Positions 52,201 through 60,707 are shown, counted from the first letter of the stretch. The stretch is 64,000 nucleotides of DNA from UBA1672 sp964587815 (GCA_964587815.1 CAZPMH010000008.1:30109-94108); one strand, 5' to 3'. Numbers and translations are program-made. Notes: a model not told the origin generated them from the sequence alone.

Positions 52201-52304
52201 AAGCTATGATCAGCGGCGTTATTGAAAAAATTGTTTCCGAACTGGTCGAGGAAAGTAAAGAAAGCCAAGATGCTGAAGATAAAAAGCGCGTTAAACTGGT
52301 TTAA
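49299..52304 (+). CDS. icmB: IcmB/DotO-like VirB4-class ATPase
   Basis: This 1001-residue cytoplasmic ATPase is membrane-associated and energises the channel. The N-terminal half is VirB4-like. Walker A is PGGGKS (about 478-483) and a Walker-B-like RLNFDEFH region lies near 790. A RecA-like C-terminal part has QIVLTSQLIDDFD. The length equals Legionella DotO (about 1009). DotO forms the hexameric base on which DotB docks. No breaks were seen. Confidence 0.95.
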   Translation: MKFTDKLLAPFQKALRQTVSSFIHLETKENDTTLVSSDGSLVSYVRVEGSKQIIGDEEYNNIVKSANIKIGARFDRIGHAMQAYFVRDPSRIRQTLIDQIKPSRTTSHAIGMDLDDLFDEKVNHLERFLTHEEQYFVLWTRPSSLTKNEIKRAGEAAKNEGKDWFPAANSQFPFGVMEPLRTRHKSFITAMMTAFNELGIECNLMEVHDALTAVRNNLFPDRANEDWRACLPGDPIPPRAPKSTVDMSDILWPNLPSQITAGDAKVLGKSVVRIGNLLWAGADMTLGPMDATPFPILMNRLVEADIPFRISFLIEGGGASAIAFRTFGATMMGPTNAGNKSIKYSLEAVAALARQEPVVKVRVSFATWCKIDEKEQILDRLSVLLQSFESWGYCQVSEYSGDPLDCVMSSGMGIHCAGTAPSGIAPMIEIMKLLPWQRPSSPFEEGAMIFRTPDGKIWPYQTGTNLTTTWFDLIFAQPGGGKSVLLNTLNFGTCITPGLSALPYVAVIDIGPSSSGLISLIKEALPLSRQHEAAYYRLQMAHQYAVNPFDTQLGCRYPLPDERSFLVELLTLLTTPPGYDKPYDGMQQLCGLVVDEMFRWRDDGAANAEARPYLPRLEMEIDAAIAKHNVHLPSDPFWWDIVDKMFELDQPHLANLAQRHAVPTLNDAITASRKPQIRSLLEETSVGVSSESVIGAFERMITSSIREYPILSSVTQFDIADTRLCSLDLMDVAPQGDEAADRQTSIMYMLARHALVRSWWTSSDTLQNIPEKYREYHSIRLQQVGESPKRLNFDEFHRTSKSNSVRAQVIRDVREGRKRGVQIVLTSQLIDDFDKDMVDLATGVWILGTAISDKAVQEVVERFGLSATARNVMRYKLTGPKSIGAPALIVIGSTSGRYEQHIYNTLGPIELWAFSTSAEDVSIRNRLYSVLGAARARQMLAMKFPGGSARNEIRRRVLSNSEEGDSRQAMISGVIEKIVSELVEESKESQDAEDKKRVKLV

Positions 52305-52316
52305 TGACTGAAACAA

Positions 52317-52922
52317 ATGAGTGATCAAGAAGCCAACATATTAGAACAGACCGTGGTTGAGAATGAGCCTGCTCAGCCCAAGAAGTCTTTGGCTGAAAAG
52401 CTAAAAGCTGAGAAAGAAGCCAAGAAGAAAAAGTTTCGAAAACGCGCTATACGTTTTGGTATTTTTGCATTTTTTGCTTACTGCGTGTGGTTTTTGTTCA
52501 AGCCCTTTAAGGCTTCGGAAATTTACGGTGTTTGTCATACTTTGGTGGAATTAACGGTTCCGTACCCACACACACTGTATGTTAGCGAGGTTGTACCTTC
52601 GCAGAGCAAAGGTCTGGTCATGTGGTATTCGCATATTGACGCGTTTGGTGAGTATCGTCTGGAAGAAATTATTTGTAACGTTGGTTACGTTCCGTCTAAA
52701 GACGGGGTTAGCCCGCCCAAACTCACCTTATTTAACTTGGAAAAACGAAAACAACAAACGGATCCTGAAACGATTGCGTCATTGAACAATGCGATGATTT
52801 ATTTTCAGGAAAACCCGCTTATTTACAACTATCCTGCTGCTTTGCCTGATACGATTGGCGCCTTGCACTTTGACTTCGCGAGTGTCGTGCGTTACCGTGT
52901 TGACAATATTTCCAAAAACTAG
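52317..52922 (+). CDS. single-helix membrane protein after icmB, unknown
   Basis: The 201-residue protein has a charged coiled N-terminus (Lys/Glu-rich, 15-45), one transmembrane helix (about 46-62) and a periplasmic domain (65-201) with two Cys. The gene starts 12 bases after icmB, so it is part of the secretion operon. I recognise no Dot/Icm family; it occupies the place where Legionella has icmF, but is far too short for that. It may be a lineage-specific subunit. Confidence 0.75.
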   Translation: MSDQEANILEQTVVENEPAQPKKSLAEKLKAEKEAKKKKFRKRAIRFGIFAFFAYCVWFLFKPFKASEIYGVCHTLVELTVPYPHTLYVSEVVPSQSKGLVMWYSHIDAFGEYRLEEIICNVGYVPSKDGVSPPKLTLFNLEKRKQQTDPETIASLNNAMIYFQENPLIYNYPAALPDTIGALHFDFASVVRYRVDNISKN

Positions 52923-52937
52923 CAGCGAGCTTTTAGC

Positions 52938-53972
52938 ATGATTTACAAAAAATTGGGGCGTACTGATCTTGATGTCAGTTTGATTTGCCTTGGCACGATG
53001 ACATGGGGTCGTCAAAACACCGAAGCCGACGGGCATGAGCAGATGGATTACGCGCTTGATCGTGGCGTTAATTTTTGGGACACGGCGGAGATGTACGCCG
53101 TGCCGCCAACCCCCGATACATATGGGAAAACTGAGGAAATTATCGGCACGTGGTTTAAGAAAACGGGACGTCGCGATGAGGTTATTTTGGCCACTAAAGT
53201 TGCCGGGCCGGGGCTTGGCTGGGTTCGCAATGGTGGAAAAATTACCCGAAGCGGTATTTTGGAAGCTGTTGAGAATTCTCTAAAACGATTGCAGAGCGAT
53301 TATATTGATTTGTATCAGCTGCACTGGCCGAACCGCGGATCTTATCATTTCAGTCGGTTTTGGGACTATGCGCCTGATTTTGATGCTCAGGCCGTTGAAG
53401 CCAACATGGTTGAGGTGCTGGAAACGTTGGATGAACTGATCAAAGCAGGAAAATTGCGCCATGTCGGTTTGTCGAATGAAACCGCGTGGGGTACGCAGCG
53501 CTGGATCAGATTATCGGAGCAGCATAATCTGCCGCGGATGGTTTCTATCCAAAATGAGTACAGCCTTTTGTGTCGTCATTTTGACGGGGATTTGCAGGAA
53601 ACTGCACTCGCCGAGGATTGCGGCCTGTTGGCTTGGTCACCGTTAGCGACAGGAATGTTGAGCGGAAAATATAGTGGCGGGAAGCGTCCGCAGGGCTCGC
53701 GCTGGACTTTGATTGACAGCACGCCGCGCGATAATGATCAGGCACATGCGGCGGTCGCGGCCTATATGAAGGTTGCGAAAAAGCACGGGTTAGACGTCAC
53801 GCAAATGGCTTTGGCGTTTGTAAATATGCAACCGTTTGTGACAGCGAATATTATTGGGGCGACGACGATGGAACAGCTGAAATCGAACATCGATTCGATT
53901 GATGTTACGTTGAGCGATGCCTGCCTTAGCGATATTTCCGACGTGCGCCGCCGTTATCCCATTGTTTATTAA
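52938..53972 (+). CDS. aldo/keto reductase (Tas family)
   Basis: The 344-residue TIM-barrel NADPH-dependent oxidoreductase has an N-terminal MIYKKLGRTDLDVSLICLGTM, catalytic Asp/Tyr in FWDTAEMYAV, Lys in LATKVAG and His in YQLHWPNRG. The long insertion with the NFWDTAEMYAVPPTPDTYGKTE pattern is typical of the Tas-like subgroup. The physiological substrate is unknown. It follows the secretion operon by 15 bases and may be co-transcribed by chance. It converges with mltA. Confidence 0.93.
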   Translation: MIYKKLGRTDLDVSLICLGTMTWGRQNTEADGHEQMDYALDRGVNFWDTAEMYAVPPTPDTYGKTEEIIGTWFKKTGRRDEVILATKVAGPGLGWVRNGGKITRSGILEAVENSLKRLQSDYIDLYQLHWPNRGSYHFSRFWDYAPDFDAQAVEANMVEVLETLDELIKAGKLRHVGLSNETAWGTQRWIRLSEQHNLPRMVSIQNEYSLLCRHFDGDLQETALAEDCGLLAWSPLATGMLSGKYSGGKRPQGSRWTLIDSTPRDNDQAHAAVAAYMKVAKKHGLDVTQMALAFVNMQPFVTANIIGATTMEQLKSNIDSIDVTLSDACLSDISDVRRRYPIVY

Positions 53973-53975
53973 GGT

Positions 53976-55253
53976 TTATTCCGCGGATTTCTCCAAAAGC
54001 TGATTGCGTTTCGGGAGCAGTAGCCAGTATCTGCCGGATGATTTCATGCGACCGGCAAGTTCTTCAGGTGTTTCACCATTCCCCCAGAAATAATCACCGC
54101 GTACGGGCCCGCGGATTGCACCGCCCGTGTCTTGCGCGATCATCATGCGGCGGATCGGCTGCAGTTTTGTGACAGGGTGTTCAACATCTAGCCAGATCGG
54201 GATGCCGTAAGAAATGAGCGTGCGGTCGATTGCCAGAGAACGGCGCGGGGTTAATGTTACGCCTTCTGCACCGACGGGGCCACTTGCATCCTCTTCCAAT
54301 ATTCTAAAGAACACATAAGATTTATTTTCGTTCATTAAATCTGCGGCTTGGTCGGGATTTTCCTCTAACCATGCACGTATAGATTGCATTGAAACTTCGT
54401 TTTTGGTCATCTCACCGCGTTCAATCAGGATTTTACCGATTGCGGTGTAAGGGTGGCCATTTTGCCCAGCGTAGCCAATACGAAGCGTTTCGCCACTATT
54501 CATCTGCACAAGGCCAGAGCCTTGAATCTGAACAAAAAAAGCATCCACAGGGCTATTTACCCATAGCAGAGCTTTATCATTATGCGGCCAGTCGCCTGAA
54601 TCAATTTCAGCGCGTGATTCATAGGGTTTCAGGCGGCCATCAATGACACGTCCTGCGATGCGTACGCCTTTTAAATCTTCGCGGAATTCGCCAAGTTGTA
54701 ACATCACCAGGTCATCGGGGCGCTGATAAAGCGGGGTTGTGTATTCGTCAGTTTTCACCCAAGAGCCTTTGAGCGAGGCTTCGTAGTACCCTGTGAACAA
54801 GCCGATGGGGTTTACCGTACGTGGCTTGTTTCCTTTGGCTTCGCTGAGCACTTTTGCAGCCATGTAAGGCGTGAAGTAGGCTTGGAAGAAATATTTTAGC
54901 TCTTCGCTTTGCCATTTTTCTTTCTTGTAAAGTTCACCGCAAATATATTGCCATTCGGCATAGGTTCCCGCCTCAGGCAGAACGCCGAATGCTTCGTTCG
55001 GGTCACGTTTTATAATGCGTTCACACGATTTTCGTAGTGCGGCTTCCATGTCAGTGAAATCGTCTAATCCCCAACCAGGCAGCTCATCAAATGTGGCTTC
55101 GGTTAGTGAGAGCTTGGCCTGTTCGCGGGCTTTGTCTTGATCGGTTTCGATTTTTTGAGTGTTCGTGCTACATGCCGCAAGTATGCATATCGCAAGAGTC
55201 GCGTAGAGTTTTGAGCGTTCTTTTTTATTGCGCATAAATTGAACCATTTTCAT
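53976..55253 (-). CDS. mltA: membrane-bound lytic murein transglycosylase A (MltA)
   Basis: The 425-residue lipoprotein has the lipobox LAAC (about residue 28), the MltA domain with LFTGYYEASLKGS and DAFFVQIQGSG, and a 3D domain with MIAQDTGGAIRGPVRGDYFWG, where the RGD Asp is the expected catalytic acid. It cleaves peptidoglycan glycan strands with formation of anhydromuramic ends. It forms a two-gene operon behind the Tim44-like gene, a pairing common in alphaproteobacteria. Confidence 0.95.
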   Translation of the reverse strand: MKMVQFMRNKKERSKLYATLAICILAACSTNTQKIETDQDKAREQAKLSLTEATFDELPGWGLDDFTDMEAALRKSCERIIKRDPNEAFGVLPEAGTYAEWQYICGELYKKEKWQSEELKYFFQAYFTPYMAAKVLSEAKGNKPRTVNPIGLFTGYYEASLKGSWVKTDEYTTPLYQRPDDLVMLQLGEFREDLKGVRIAGRVIDGRLKPYESRAEIDSGDWPHNDKALLWVNSPVDAFFVQIQGSGLVQMNSGETLRIGYAGQNGHPYTAIGKILIERGEMTKNEVSMQSIRAWLEENPDQAADLMNENKSYVFFRILEEDASGPVGAEGVTLTPRRSLAIDRTLISYGIPIWLDVEHPVTKLQPIRRMMIAQDTGGAIRGPVRGDYFWGNGETPEELAGRMKSSGRYWLLLPKRNQLLEKSAE

Positions 55254-55265
55254 ATGCGTACGTGT

Positions 55266-55997
55266 TTAGGCTTCGTGTGTATTTGGAATTGTTTCGTTAT
55301 CCTGCGCGCCGTCTTCGCGTGTTTCGACCACAAGCCAGCGCGGATCACGGGCTTTAATGTCTCTTGAAAATGTCCAGACATCGCGCATTTGCGTTGTTTT
55401 TTCAGGGTGACCGCTGGTGATTTCGCCGTCAGCGTCTTTTGTGACGGTTGTTTCATCCGCCCAGAACCGAACCGTGACATAGGCCGTTTTGCCATCAAGG
55501 CGGGCTTCGATGATTTCCGATTTTTGCACAGCCATAATTTCGGTCTGCATTGCTTCACCAGCCTGCTCGCGCATTTCAATTGCCTTATCGAATGCGTCAT
55601 ATACTTGCGGGCTGAGCAGGTTGGACAATGTCTCACGGTCGCCGTCAGCATAGGATTCCACGACATAGACGAAAACATCTTGTGTGGCCTGTAGGAATTT
55701 ATAAATTTCGAAGCTGCGATCGGCCTTTGCGAGCTCAATCAATTGATCCTGAACGTTGCTGTCGGCGATTGCCATGCTGCCCTTATCATTTTGCGCCAGT
55801 TCGTCAATCATGGCTAAGCGTTGTTCGCTCTGCTCTCCGCTTTCTCCGCCAACGCCGACGATCTTGCCGTCTTCGCTCAATTCTAAATTCGGGATCGGGC
55901 GTTCAGGTTCGTCTTGATCACGTGTGCCCAGAATGCTGCGCAGCCAGAAAATTAATCCGGCGGCGATCAGGGCATAGAGCATGAGTTCAGCAGTCAC
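55266..55997 (-). CDS. Tim44-like domain protein
   Basis: The 243-residue protein has one N-terminal membrane helix (about 4-22), an acidic linker and a Tim44-like domain (about 90-230: FLQATQDVFVYVVESYADGD ... VYDAFDKAIEMREQAGE ... VTVRFWADETTVTKDADG ... DVWTFSRDIKARDPRW). This is the bacterial relative (TimA) of the mitochondrial import subunit Tim44, typical of alphaproteobacteria. The role in bacteria is not settled. It lies upstream of mltA and divergent from fxsA. Confidence 0.92.
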   Translation of the reverse strand: MTAELMLYALIAAGLIFWLRSILGTRDQDEPERPIPNLELSEDGKIVGVGGESGEQSEQRLAMIDELAQNDKGSMAIADSNVQDQLIELAKADRSFEIYKFLQATQDVFVYVVESYADGDRETLSNLLSPQVYDAFDKAIEMREQAGEAMQTEIMAVQKSEIIEARLDGKTAYVTVRFWADETTVTKDADGEITSGHPEKTTQMRDVWTFSRDIKARDPRWLVVETREDGAQDNETIPNTHEA

Positions 55998-56198
55998 AAT
56001 AGTATCCTTAAAATAATTCTTTTTATTTGTTTACACCATATATCTTTAATTCACGGTTTTACAGGGTCTTGTTTGTTTTTACCATAGTTTTTCTTCCCCT
56101 GATTGCTTCGTGATGAAAGCTGTAACAATGTGGTTTGATCACGGCGTTTGATTGGTCTATGCTGAGTTTCTTTTATATTTTGGATTTGCGAGAGCGTT

Positions 56199-56669
56199 AT
56201 GCCGTTTTTGATTCTTTTTGTCCTCATCCCTTTGTGCGAGATTTTCGTTTTTATAAGTGTGAGCGAGCATATCGGCCTCGGCACGTCTTTGCTCCTTGCC
56301 TTGTTTACCGCGATTTTGGGCGGTTTTTTGGTGAAGTATCAAGGCATACAAACGCTGATGTCGGCGCAAGAGTCTTTGAGCCGTGGCGGGTTGCCGTCAA
56401 AGGAGTTGTTTGACGGCTTGTGCATTGTGGCGGCGGGGGCGACGCTGATTACGCCCGGCTTTATTACAGATGCGATCGGGTTTGCGTTACTGGTTCCGCC
56501 GTTTCGCGATGTGCTTCGAGATAAATTAGGCAAACATGCCCGTTTTGCCGCGACGGAGTTCAACAGCGAGTACAGCGAATTTCATGAGACAAAAGGATAT
56601 CACAGGCCGCAGGATCCTGATGTTATTGATGCGGAGTTTGAAACCGTTGAGGATAAGGACAAGCCTTGA
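56199..56669 (+). CDS. fxsA: FxsA family membrane protein
   Basis: The 156-residue protein has the FxsA pattern: FLILFVLIPLCEIFVFISVS, then a helix with LALFTAILGGFLVKYQGIQTL, and GLCIVAAGATLITPGFITDAIGFALLVPPFRD. FxsA overproduction relieves phage T7 exclusion by F plasmid in E. coli; its normal role is unknown. The C-terminal 50 residues are polar and acidic. It is followed by secB. Confidence 0.92.
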   Translation: MPFLILFVLIPLCEIFVFISVSEHIGLGTSLLLALFTAILGGFLVKYQGIQTLMSAQESLSRGGLPSKELFDGLCIVAAGATLITPGFITDAIGFALLVPPFRDVLRDKLGKHARFAATEFNSEYSEFHETKGYHRPQDPDVIDAEFETVEDKDKP

Positions 56670-56753
56670 GGTTTGGCGCTATTTATTGTAACACTTTCAT
56701 AATCGTTTCATTCAATTATAAAGAGCCTGAAAGACAGGCATAAGGATTTATTT

Positions 56754-57296
56754 ATGAGCAAAGAAAATGAAGGCGCGACGCCGGAAAATGTGAATTTAGA
56801 AGCTACGAACCTTCCGGTGACTGTGCATTCTCAATATATTCGGGATCTTTCCTTTGAAAACCCAGGCGCGCCAATGTCATTACGTGCAGGCCAGCCTATG
56901 CCCGAGATGGAAGTGAATATCGGCATGGATGCGCGCCAGTTTGATGAGACGGGCGATTTTCCGAACCTGTATGAGGTTGCGGTTACGATTTCTGCCACAG
57001 CAAAGCGCGGCGATGAGACTGTATTTATTGCTGAAATTATTTACGGCGCGGCAGTCACCATTGGTGAAAGTGTGCCGATTGAGCAGCATCACCCTGTTTT
57101 GTTGATCGAAATTCCGCGCGTGACGTTTCCGTTTGCCCGTCAAATTTTAGCGACGATGGTCTCACAAGGCGGCTTCCCACCTTTGTTGGTCGCTCCTGTT
57201 GATTTTAATGCGCTTTATTTTGAACGTTTTAAAGATGACATCGCGGCCGCGCAGGCAGGCGTACAGAAAGAGTCTGAAACCAAGACGGTTAATTAA
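56754..57296 (+). CDS. secB: protein-export chaperone SecB
   Basis: The 180-residue protein has the SecB core: VHSQYIRDLSFENPGAP, the YEVAVTISATAKRGDETVF strand pair, and PVLLIEIPRVTFPFARQILATMVSQGGFPPLLVAPVDF, one of the best conserved stretches of the family. The tetramer keeps preproteins unfolded and passes them to SecA. The N-terminal about 20 residues and C-terminal about 20 residues are flexible. It should serve export of the many signal-peptide proteins here. Confidence 0.97.
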   Translation: MSKENEGATPENVNLEATNLPVTVHSQYIRDLSFENPGAPMSLRAGQPMPEMEVNIGMDARQFDETGDFPNLYEVAVTISATAKRGDETVFIAEIIYGAAVTIGESVPIEQHHPVLLIEIPRVTFPFARQILATMVSQGGFPPLLVAPVDFNALYFERFKDDIAAAQAGVQKESETKTVN

Positions 57297-57301
57297 TAAT
57301 T

Positions 57302-57352
57302 TTAGGGTTGTATCACATTGATTTTAAATAATTTTGTGATGCACCCCTATTT
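57302..57352. terminator. imperfect inverted repeat between secB and ppsR
   Basis: AGGGTTGTATCACA and TGTGATGCACCCCT can pair with three mismatches or wobbles around a 22-base loop. It may end secB transcription or form the leader of the next gene. No clear T run. Confidence 0.35.
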
Positions 57353-57366
57353 ATTTCAGCGGAGGT

Positions 57367-58275
57367 ATGATGGGCCGAAAATCTAAGAAAAAGTTTTATG
57401 TCCATCTTGTTTCCGATGCTACGGGCACGACCTTACTCGGCCTTTCACGCGCGGTTCTAGCGCAGTTTGAAGGGATAGACCCCACGCAGAAATTCTGGCC
57501 TTTGGTGCGGACGGAACGGCAGTTAGAGCGTGTTATTCGCCGTATCAGTGATAATCCCGGTCCTGTTATCTTTACCTTCGTTAATGAGCATATGCGTGAG
57601 CGTTTGACCGACCATTGTGAAGAGCTGGGCGTGCCGTGCGTAGCGGTGCTCGACCCAATTATCCGCAGCCTTTCTTCTTATCTGGGCATTCACGCGAAGG
57701 GTGTTCCCGGCCTTCAGCACACAATGGATGATGCCTATTTCAAGCGGGTTTCGGCGGTTGATTTTGCGATGCGCTTTGATGATGGGCGCTCGTTGAAAGG
57801 CACGAAAAAGGCAGATGTTGTGCTGGTGGGAGTTTCGCGTACGTCTAAAACACCAACCAGTATTTTCCTTGCGCGCCGCGGGATTAAGGCCGCGAATATA
57901 CCGCTTGTCCCGGGTGTTGATGTGCCTGATGAGTATTTTCAGCTTAAAAAACCGCTCTATGTGGGTTTGACGGCGGCGCCTGCGCGATTGAAGCAATTAC
58001 GGCAAAGCCGATTAAAGTCCGATAAGGCTGATCAAGCGACGATGGCGGCGCTCAATGAGAATATGTATTTGAATGAAGACCAGATTGCCGATGAGGTGCG
58101 CAAGGCGCGACGGTTATTTTCCGATCATGGCTGGCCTGTGATTGATGTGACCAAGCGCTCTATTGAGGAAACAGCAGCGGAAATTATGGCCTTGTTGCAA
58201 AATCGTGATGATCGACAAGCCAAAGAAAAAGCCGCAAAAAAGGCATCGAAAGCAAAGGATGAGGATCATGGCTGA
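57367..58275 (+). CDS. ppsR: pyruvate, water dikinase regulatory protein (PSRP/PpsR)
   Basis: The 302-residue protein has the DUF299 family features: YVHLVSDATGTTLLGLSRAVL at the start, the nucleotide-binding loop GVSRTSKTPTSIFLA, and IPLVPGVDVPDEYFQL. These enzymes are bifunctional kinase/pyrophosphorylases that switch PEP synthase or pyruvate phosphate dikinase off and on. The extra Lys-rich C-terminus (after residue 280) is not conserved. GGAGG precedes the ATG pair. The gene overlaps maf by 8 bases. Confidence 0.95.
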   Translation: MMGRKSKKKFYVHLVSDATGTTLLGLSRAVLAQFEGIDPTQKFWPLVRTERQLERVIRRISDNPGPVIFTFVNEHMRERLTDHCEELGVPCVAVLDPIIRSLSSYLGIHAKGVPGLQHTMDDAYFKRVSAVDFAMRFDDGRSLKGTKKADVVLVGVSRTSKTPTSIFLARRGIKAANIPLVPGVDVPDEYFQLKKPLYVGLTAAPARLKQLRQSRLKSDKADQATMAALNENMYLNEDQIADEVRKARRLFSDHGWPVIDVTKRSIEETAAEIMALLQNRDDRQAKEKAAKKASKAKDEDHG

Positions 58276-58879
58276 CCATCCGCCGATTATTCTGGCGTCA
58301 GGCAGCCAAGCGCGCCAACAGATGTTGAAGCAATGCGGCCTTGATTTTAATGTACGTCCCGCAGACATTGACGAAGCAGCCATAATCGGACAGGCGGATA
58401 AGCTAACCCCCTCTAAAGCATCAGAAATTCTGGCTTTGGAAAAAGCGAAGGCTGTTTCGCATTTAAAGCCTGATGCGCTGGTTATCGGCTCTGACCAGGT
58501 GCTGGATTTTGAAGGCGAGATCGTTTCAAAGGCAGGGGATAAGGCGGCCGCGCGGGAAAAACTGATGCGTTTGCGCGGCAAAACACACCATTTACATTCT
58601 GCGGTTTGTGTTTGTCTTGATGGAAAGCCTGTTTTTACCGCATATGATAAGGCTACGCTGACGATTCGTGATTTTGATGATGTTTTCCTTGATCATTATA
58701 TGGACATAGAGGCTGATGCTTTAACGTCTTGTGTCGGCGCGTATAAGATTGAAGGTGGCGGTGCGTGGCTGTTTTCCGAGGCTGAAGGAGACACGTACAC
58801 CATTATGGGTATGCCGCTTTTTCCGTTGCTTGGCTTTTTGTATGAAACTTACGGGGTGTTGCCATGCAAAGCGGATTAA
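58268..58879 (+). CDS. maf: Maf family nucleotide pyrophosphatase
   Basis: The 203-residue protein begins with the signature PIILASGSQARQQML. It also has the catalytic Asp in GSDQVLDFEGEI, the Lys of SKAGDK, and SCVGAYKIEGGGAWLF. It hydrolyses non-canonical or modified NTPs to limit their use in nucleic acids. ATG 58268 is preceded by GAGGAT and gives the family N-terminus; the frame is open further upstream but inside ppsR. It overlaps aroE by 16 bases. Confidence 0.95.
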   Translation: MADHPPIILASGSQARQQMLKQCGLDFNVRPADIDEAAIIGQADKLTPSKASEILALEKAKAVSHLKPDALVIGSDQVLDFEGEIVSKAGDKAAAREKLMRLRGKTHHLHSAVCVCLDGKPVFTAYDKATLTIRDFDDVFLDHYMDIEADALTSCVGAYKIEGGGAWLFSEAEGDTYTIMGMPLFPLLGFLYETYGVLPCKAD

Positions 58880-59700
58880 TCAAAACAGGTGTTATCGGTT
58901 TTCCGATTCATCACAGTAAATCGCCGCTGATCCATGGCTATTGGCTAGAGCAGCACGGCATTGCAGGCACGTACAGAAAAATTGAAGTTGTTCCTGACCT
59001 TTTATATGAGGGCATGTCTGTCCTGAATGAGCAAGGATATAGAGGATTTAACGTTACTGTGCCGTATAAGGTCAGGATTATGGACTTATGTAATGAGGTT
59101 GATGCGCTCGCACAGATGATCGGGGCGGTGAATACGGTTACGATCAAAGACGACAAATATTATGGGACGAATACAGACGCGTACGGCTTTATCGAAAATA
59201 TTCGCCAGAATGCCCCTGAAGGTTGGGGCTTTAAAGATAAGACAGCGCTTATTTTAGGTGCCGGTGGAGCAGCAAAAGCTGCGGTTTATGCTCTGATCGA
59301 TGCGGGCGTTAAAAGCGTTATGATTTCCAACCGCACGCGTCAAAAGGCTGATGATTTGGCAATGCTATACGGTGATCAGGTGCGGGTTGTGGATTGGGAT
59401 GAACGGCACACGGCTTGCGGGGATGCTGATTTGATTGCAAACACGACCAGTTTGGGAATGGACGGACAGCCTGCTCTCGATCTTGATTTGAGCAGTGCGC
59501 CCGAGGGCTGCGTTGTGCATGATATTGTTTATGCGCCGCTGATGACGGATTTACTCACTCAGGCGCAGGCGCGCAGTCTTCCGATTGTAACGGGCATTGG
59601 AATGCTGCTGCATCAGGCGCGGCCGGGTTTTGAATTATGGACAGGGGTTTTGCCGGATGTTGATAAGGACTTAGAGAAATACGTCTTGGGAAGTCCCTAA
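58864..59700 (+). CDS. aroE: shikimate dehydrogenase
   Basis: The 278-residue protein has the shikimate site IGFPIHHSKSPLIH, catalytic Lys in NVTVPYKVRIM, and Asn/Asp in GAVNTV and GTNTDAYGF. The NADP-binding loop is LGAGGAAKAAVYAL. The enzyme reduces 3-dehydroshikimate to shikimate in aromatic amino acid synthesis. The ppsR-maf-aroE order is a common alphaproteobacterial operon. The stop overlaps the terC-like stop by 4 bases (convergent). Confidence 0.96.
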   Translation: MQSGLIKTGVIGFPIHHSKSPLIHGYWLEQHGIAGTYRKIEVVPDLLYEGMSVLNEQGYRGFNVTVPYKVRIMDLCNEVDALAQMIGAVNTVTIKDDKYYGTNTDAYGFIENIRQNAPEGWGFKDKTALILGAGGAAKAAVYALIDAGVKSVMISNRTRQKADDLAMLYGDQVRVVDWDERHTACGDADLIANTTSLGMDGQPALDLDLSSAPEGCVVHDIVYAPLMTDLLTQAQARSLPIVTGIGMLLHQARPGFELWTGVLPDVDKDLEKYVLGSP

Positions 59701-60707
59701 AGCTTTTCTTCTGCTTCTTCTTTCTTCTCCTCACCACGGGTTTTCAGCCAAGAGAAAATAAAGCCTGCGGCAAGCGCGCCGAGCGTAACCGTTAACGATA
59801 AAGCAGGTGTGACGTGGTAGTCGTACCAGCCCATGACATTGCACAGGCCGTTATAGAAGACCTTAGCCCCGATAAAGGTCAGCACGAAAGAAAGTGCATA
59901 TTTCATCAGTTCAAAACGGTCGATAATGTTTTCAACGGCGAAGAATAATGCGCGCAAGCCCAGAACAGCGAAGACGTTGCTAGTGAAGACGATGAAGGGG
60001 TCGGTTGTAATCGCCAATGCGGCGGGAATGGAATCGACCGCGAAGATGACGTCACTGATTTCAATTACGATCAGCGCAAGGAATAAAGGCGTGAAGATAA
60101 ATGTGGAATTGCCTTTGACTTCTTTTTGTTCTTCTTCACTGACATCAGCGCGGCGGATCATGAATCTGTTGCCGTGGATTTTTGTGGTGAGGGGAAAGCG
60201 TTTTTTGACAAATTTTACCAGTGGCTTGTCTTCAAAATTGTCAAGATCATCATCATCATCGATGAACATCATCTTTATGCCCGTGTAAATCAAAATGGCG
60301 GCGAAGATGAACAACACCCAATCAAATTGATGCACCAACGCCGCGCCCGCGCCGATCATAATACCGCGCAGGACGATCACGCCGATAATGCCCCAGACCA
60401 GCACGCGGTGTTGATATTGCCTTGGAATGGAAAAGGCGGTGAAAATTACCGACATCACGAACAGGTTATCGAGGGAGAGGCTTTTTTCGATGACGTAGGT
60501 TGTATAATATTGGAAGGCTTTTTCCGCGCCGAAATCTGCCCAGATTAACAGGCCGAATGCGAGACCTGCGACAATGTACCACGCGCTTAAGATCAGGCTT
60601 TTGCGGAAGCCGATGACATTGTCGCCGCCCTTGTTGAACATTTTCAGATCGATGGCCAGAAGAAAGGGGACAAGGACGAAGAAAATTGTCCAATCCAAAA
60701 GCAGCAT
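59697..60707 (-). CDS. TerC/Alx family membrane protein
   Basis: The 336-residue protein has about nine membrane helices with the TerC motifs: YVIEKSLSLDNLFVMSVIF in the first half and VIEISDVIFAVDSIPAALAIT in the second, with conserved acidic residues inside helices. A charged cytoplasmic loop lies between. Relatives (TerC, Alx) export manganese or help load metal on secreted proteins. ATG 60707 has AAGGA upstream. Confidence 0.93.
   Translation of the reverse strand: MLLLDWTIFFVLVPFLLAIDLKMFNKGGDNVIGFRKSLILSAWYIVAGLAFGLLIWADFGAEKAFQYYTTYVIEKSLSLDNLFVMSVIFTAFSIPRQYQHRVLVWGIIGVIVLRGIMIGAGAALVHQFDWVLFIFAAILIYTGIKMMFIDDDDDLDNFEDKPLVKFVKKRFPLTTKIHGNRFMIRRADVSEEEQKEVKGNSTFIFTPLFLALIVIEISDVIFAVDSIPAALAITTDPFIVFTSNVFAVLGLRALFFAVENIIDRFELMKYALSFVLTFIGAKVFYNGLCNVMGWYDYHVTPALSLTVTLGALAAGFIFSWLKTRGEEKKEEAEEKL

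Noticed and set aside
52317..52922. IcmF at the end of the icm cluster
   Set aside because: IcmF is a protein of over 900 residues with a distinct domain set; this gene has 201 residues and one helix.
55250..55738. 163-codon minus-strand frame overlapping the Tim44-like gene
   Set aside because: It lies inside the Tim44-like coding sequence in another frame and has no family features.
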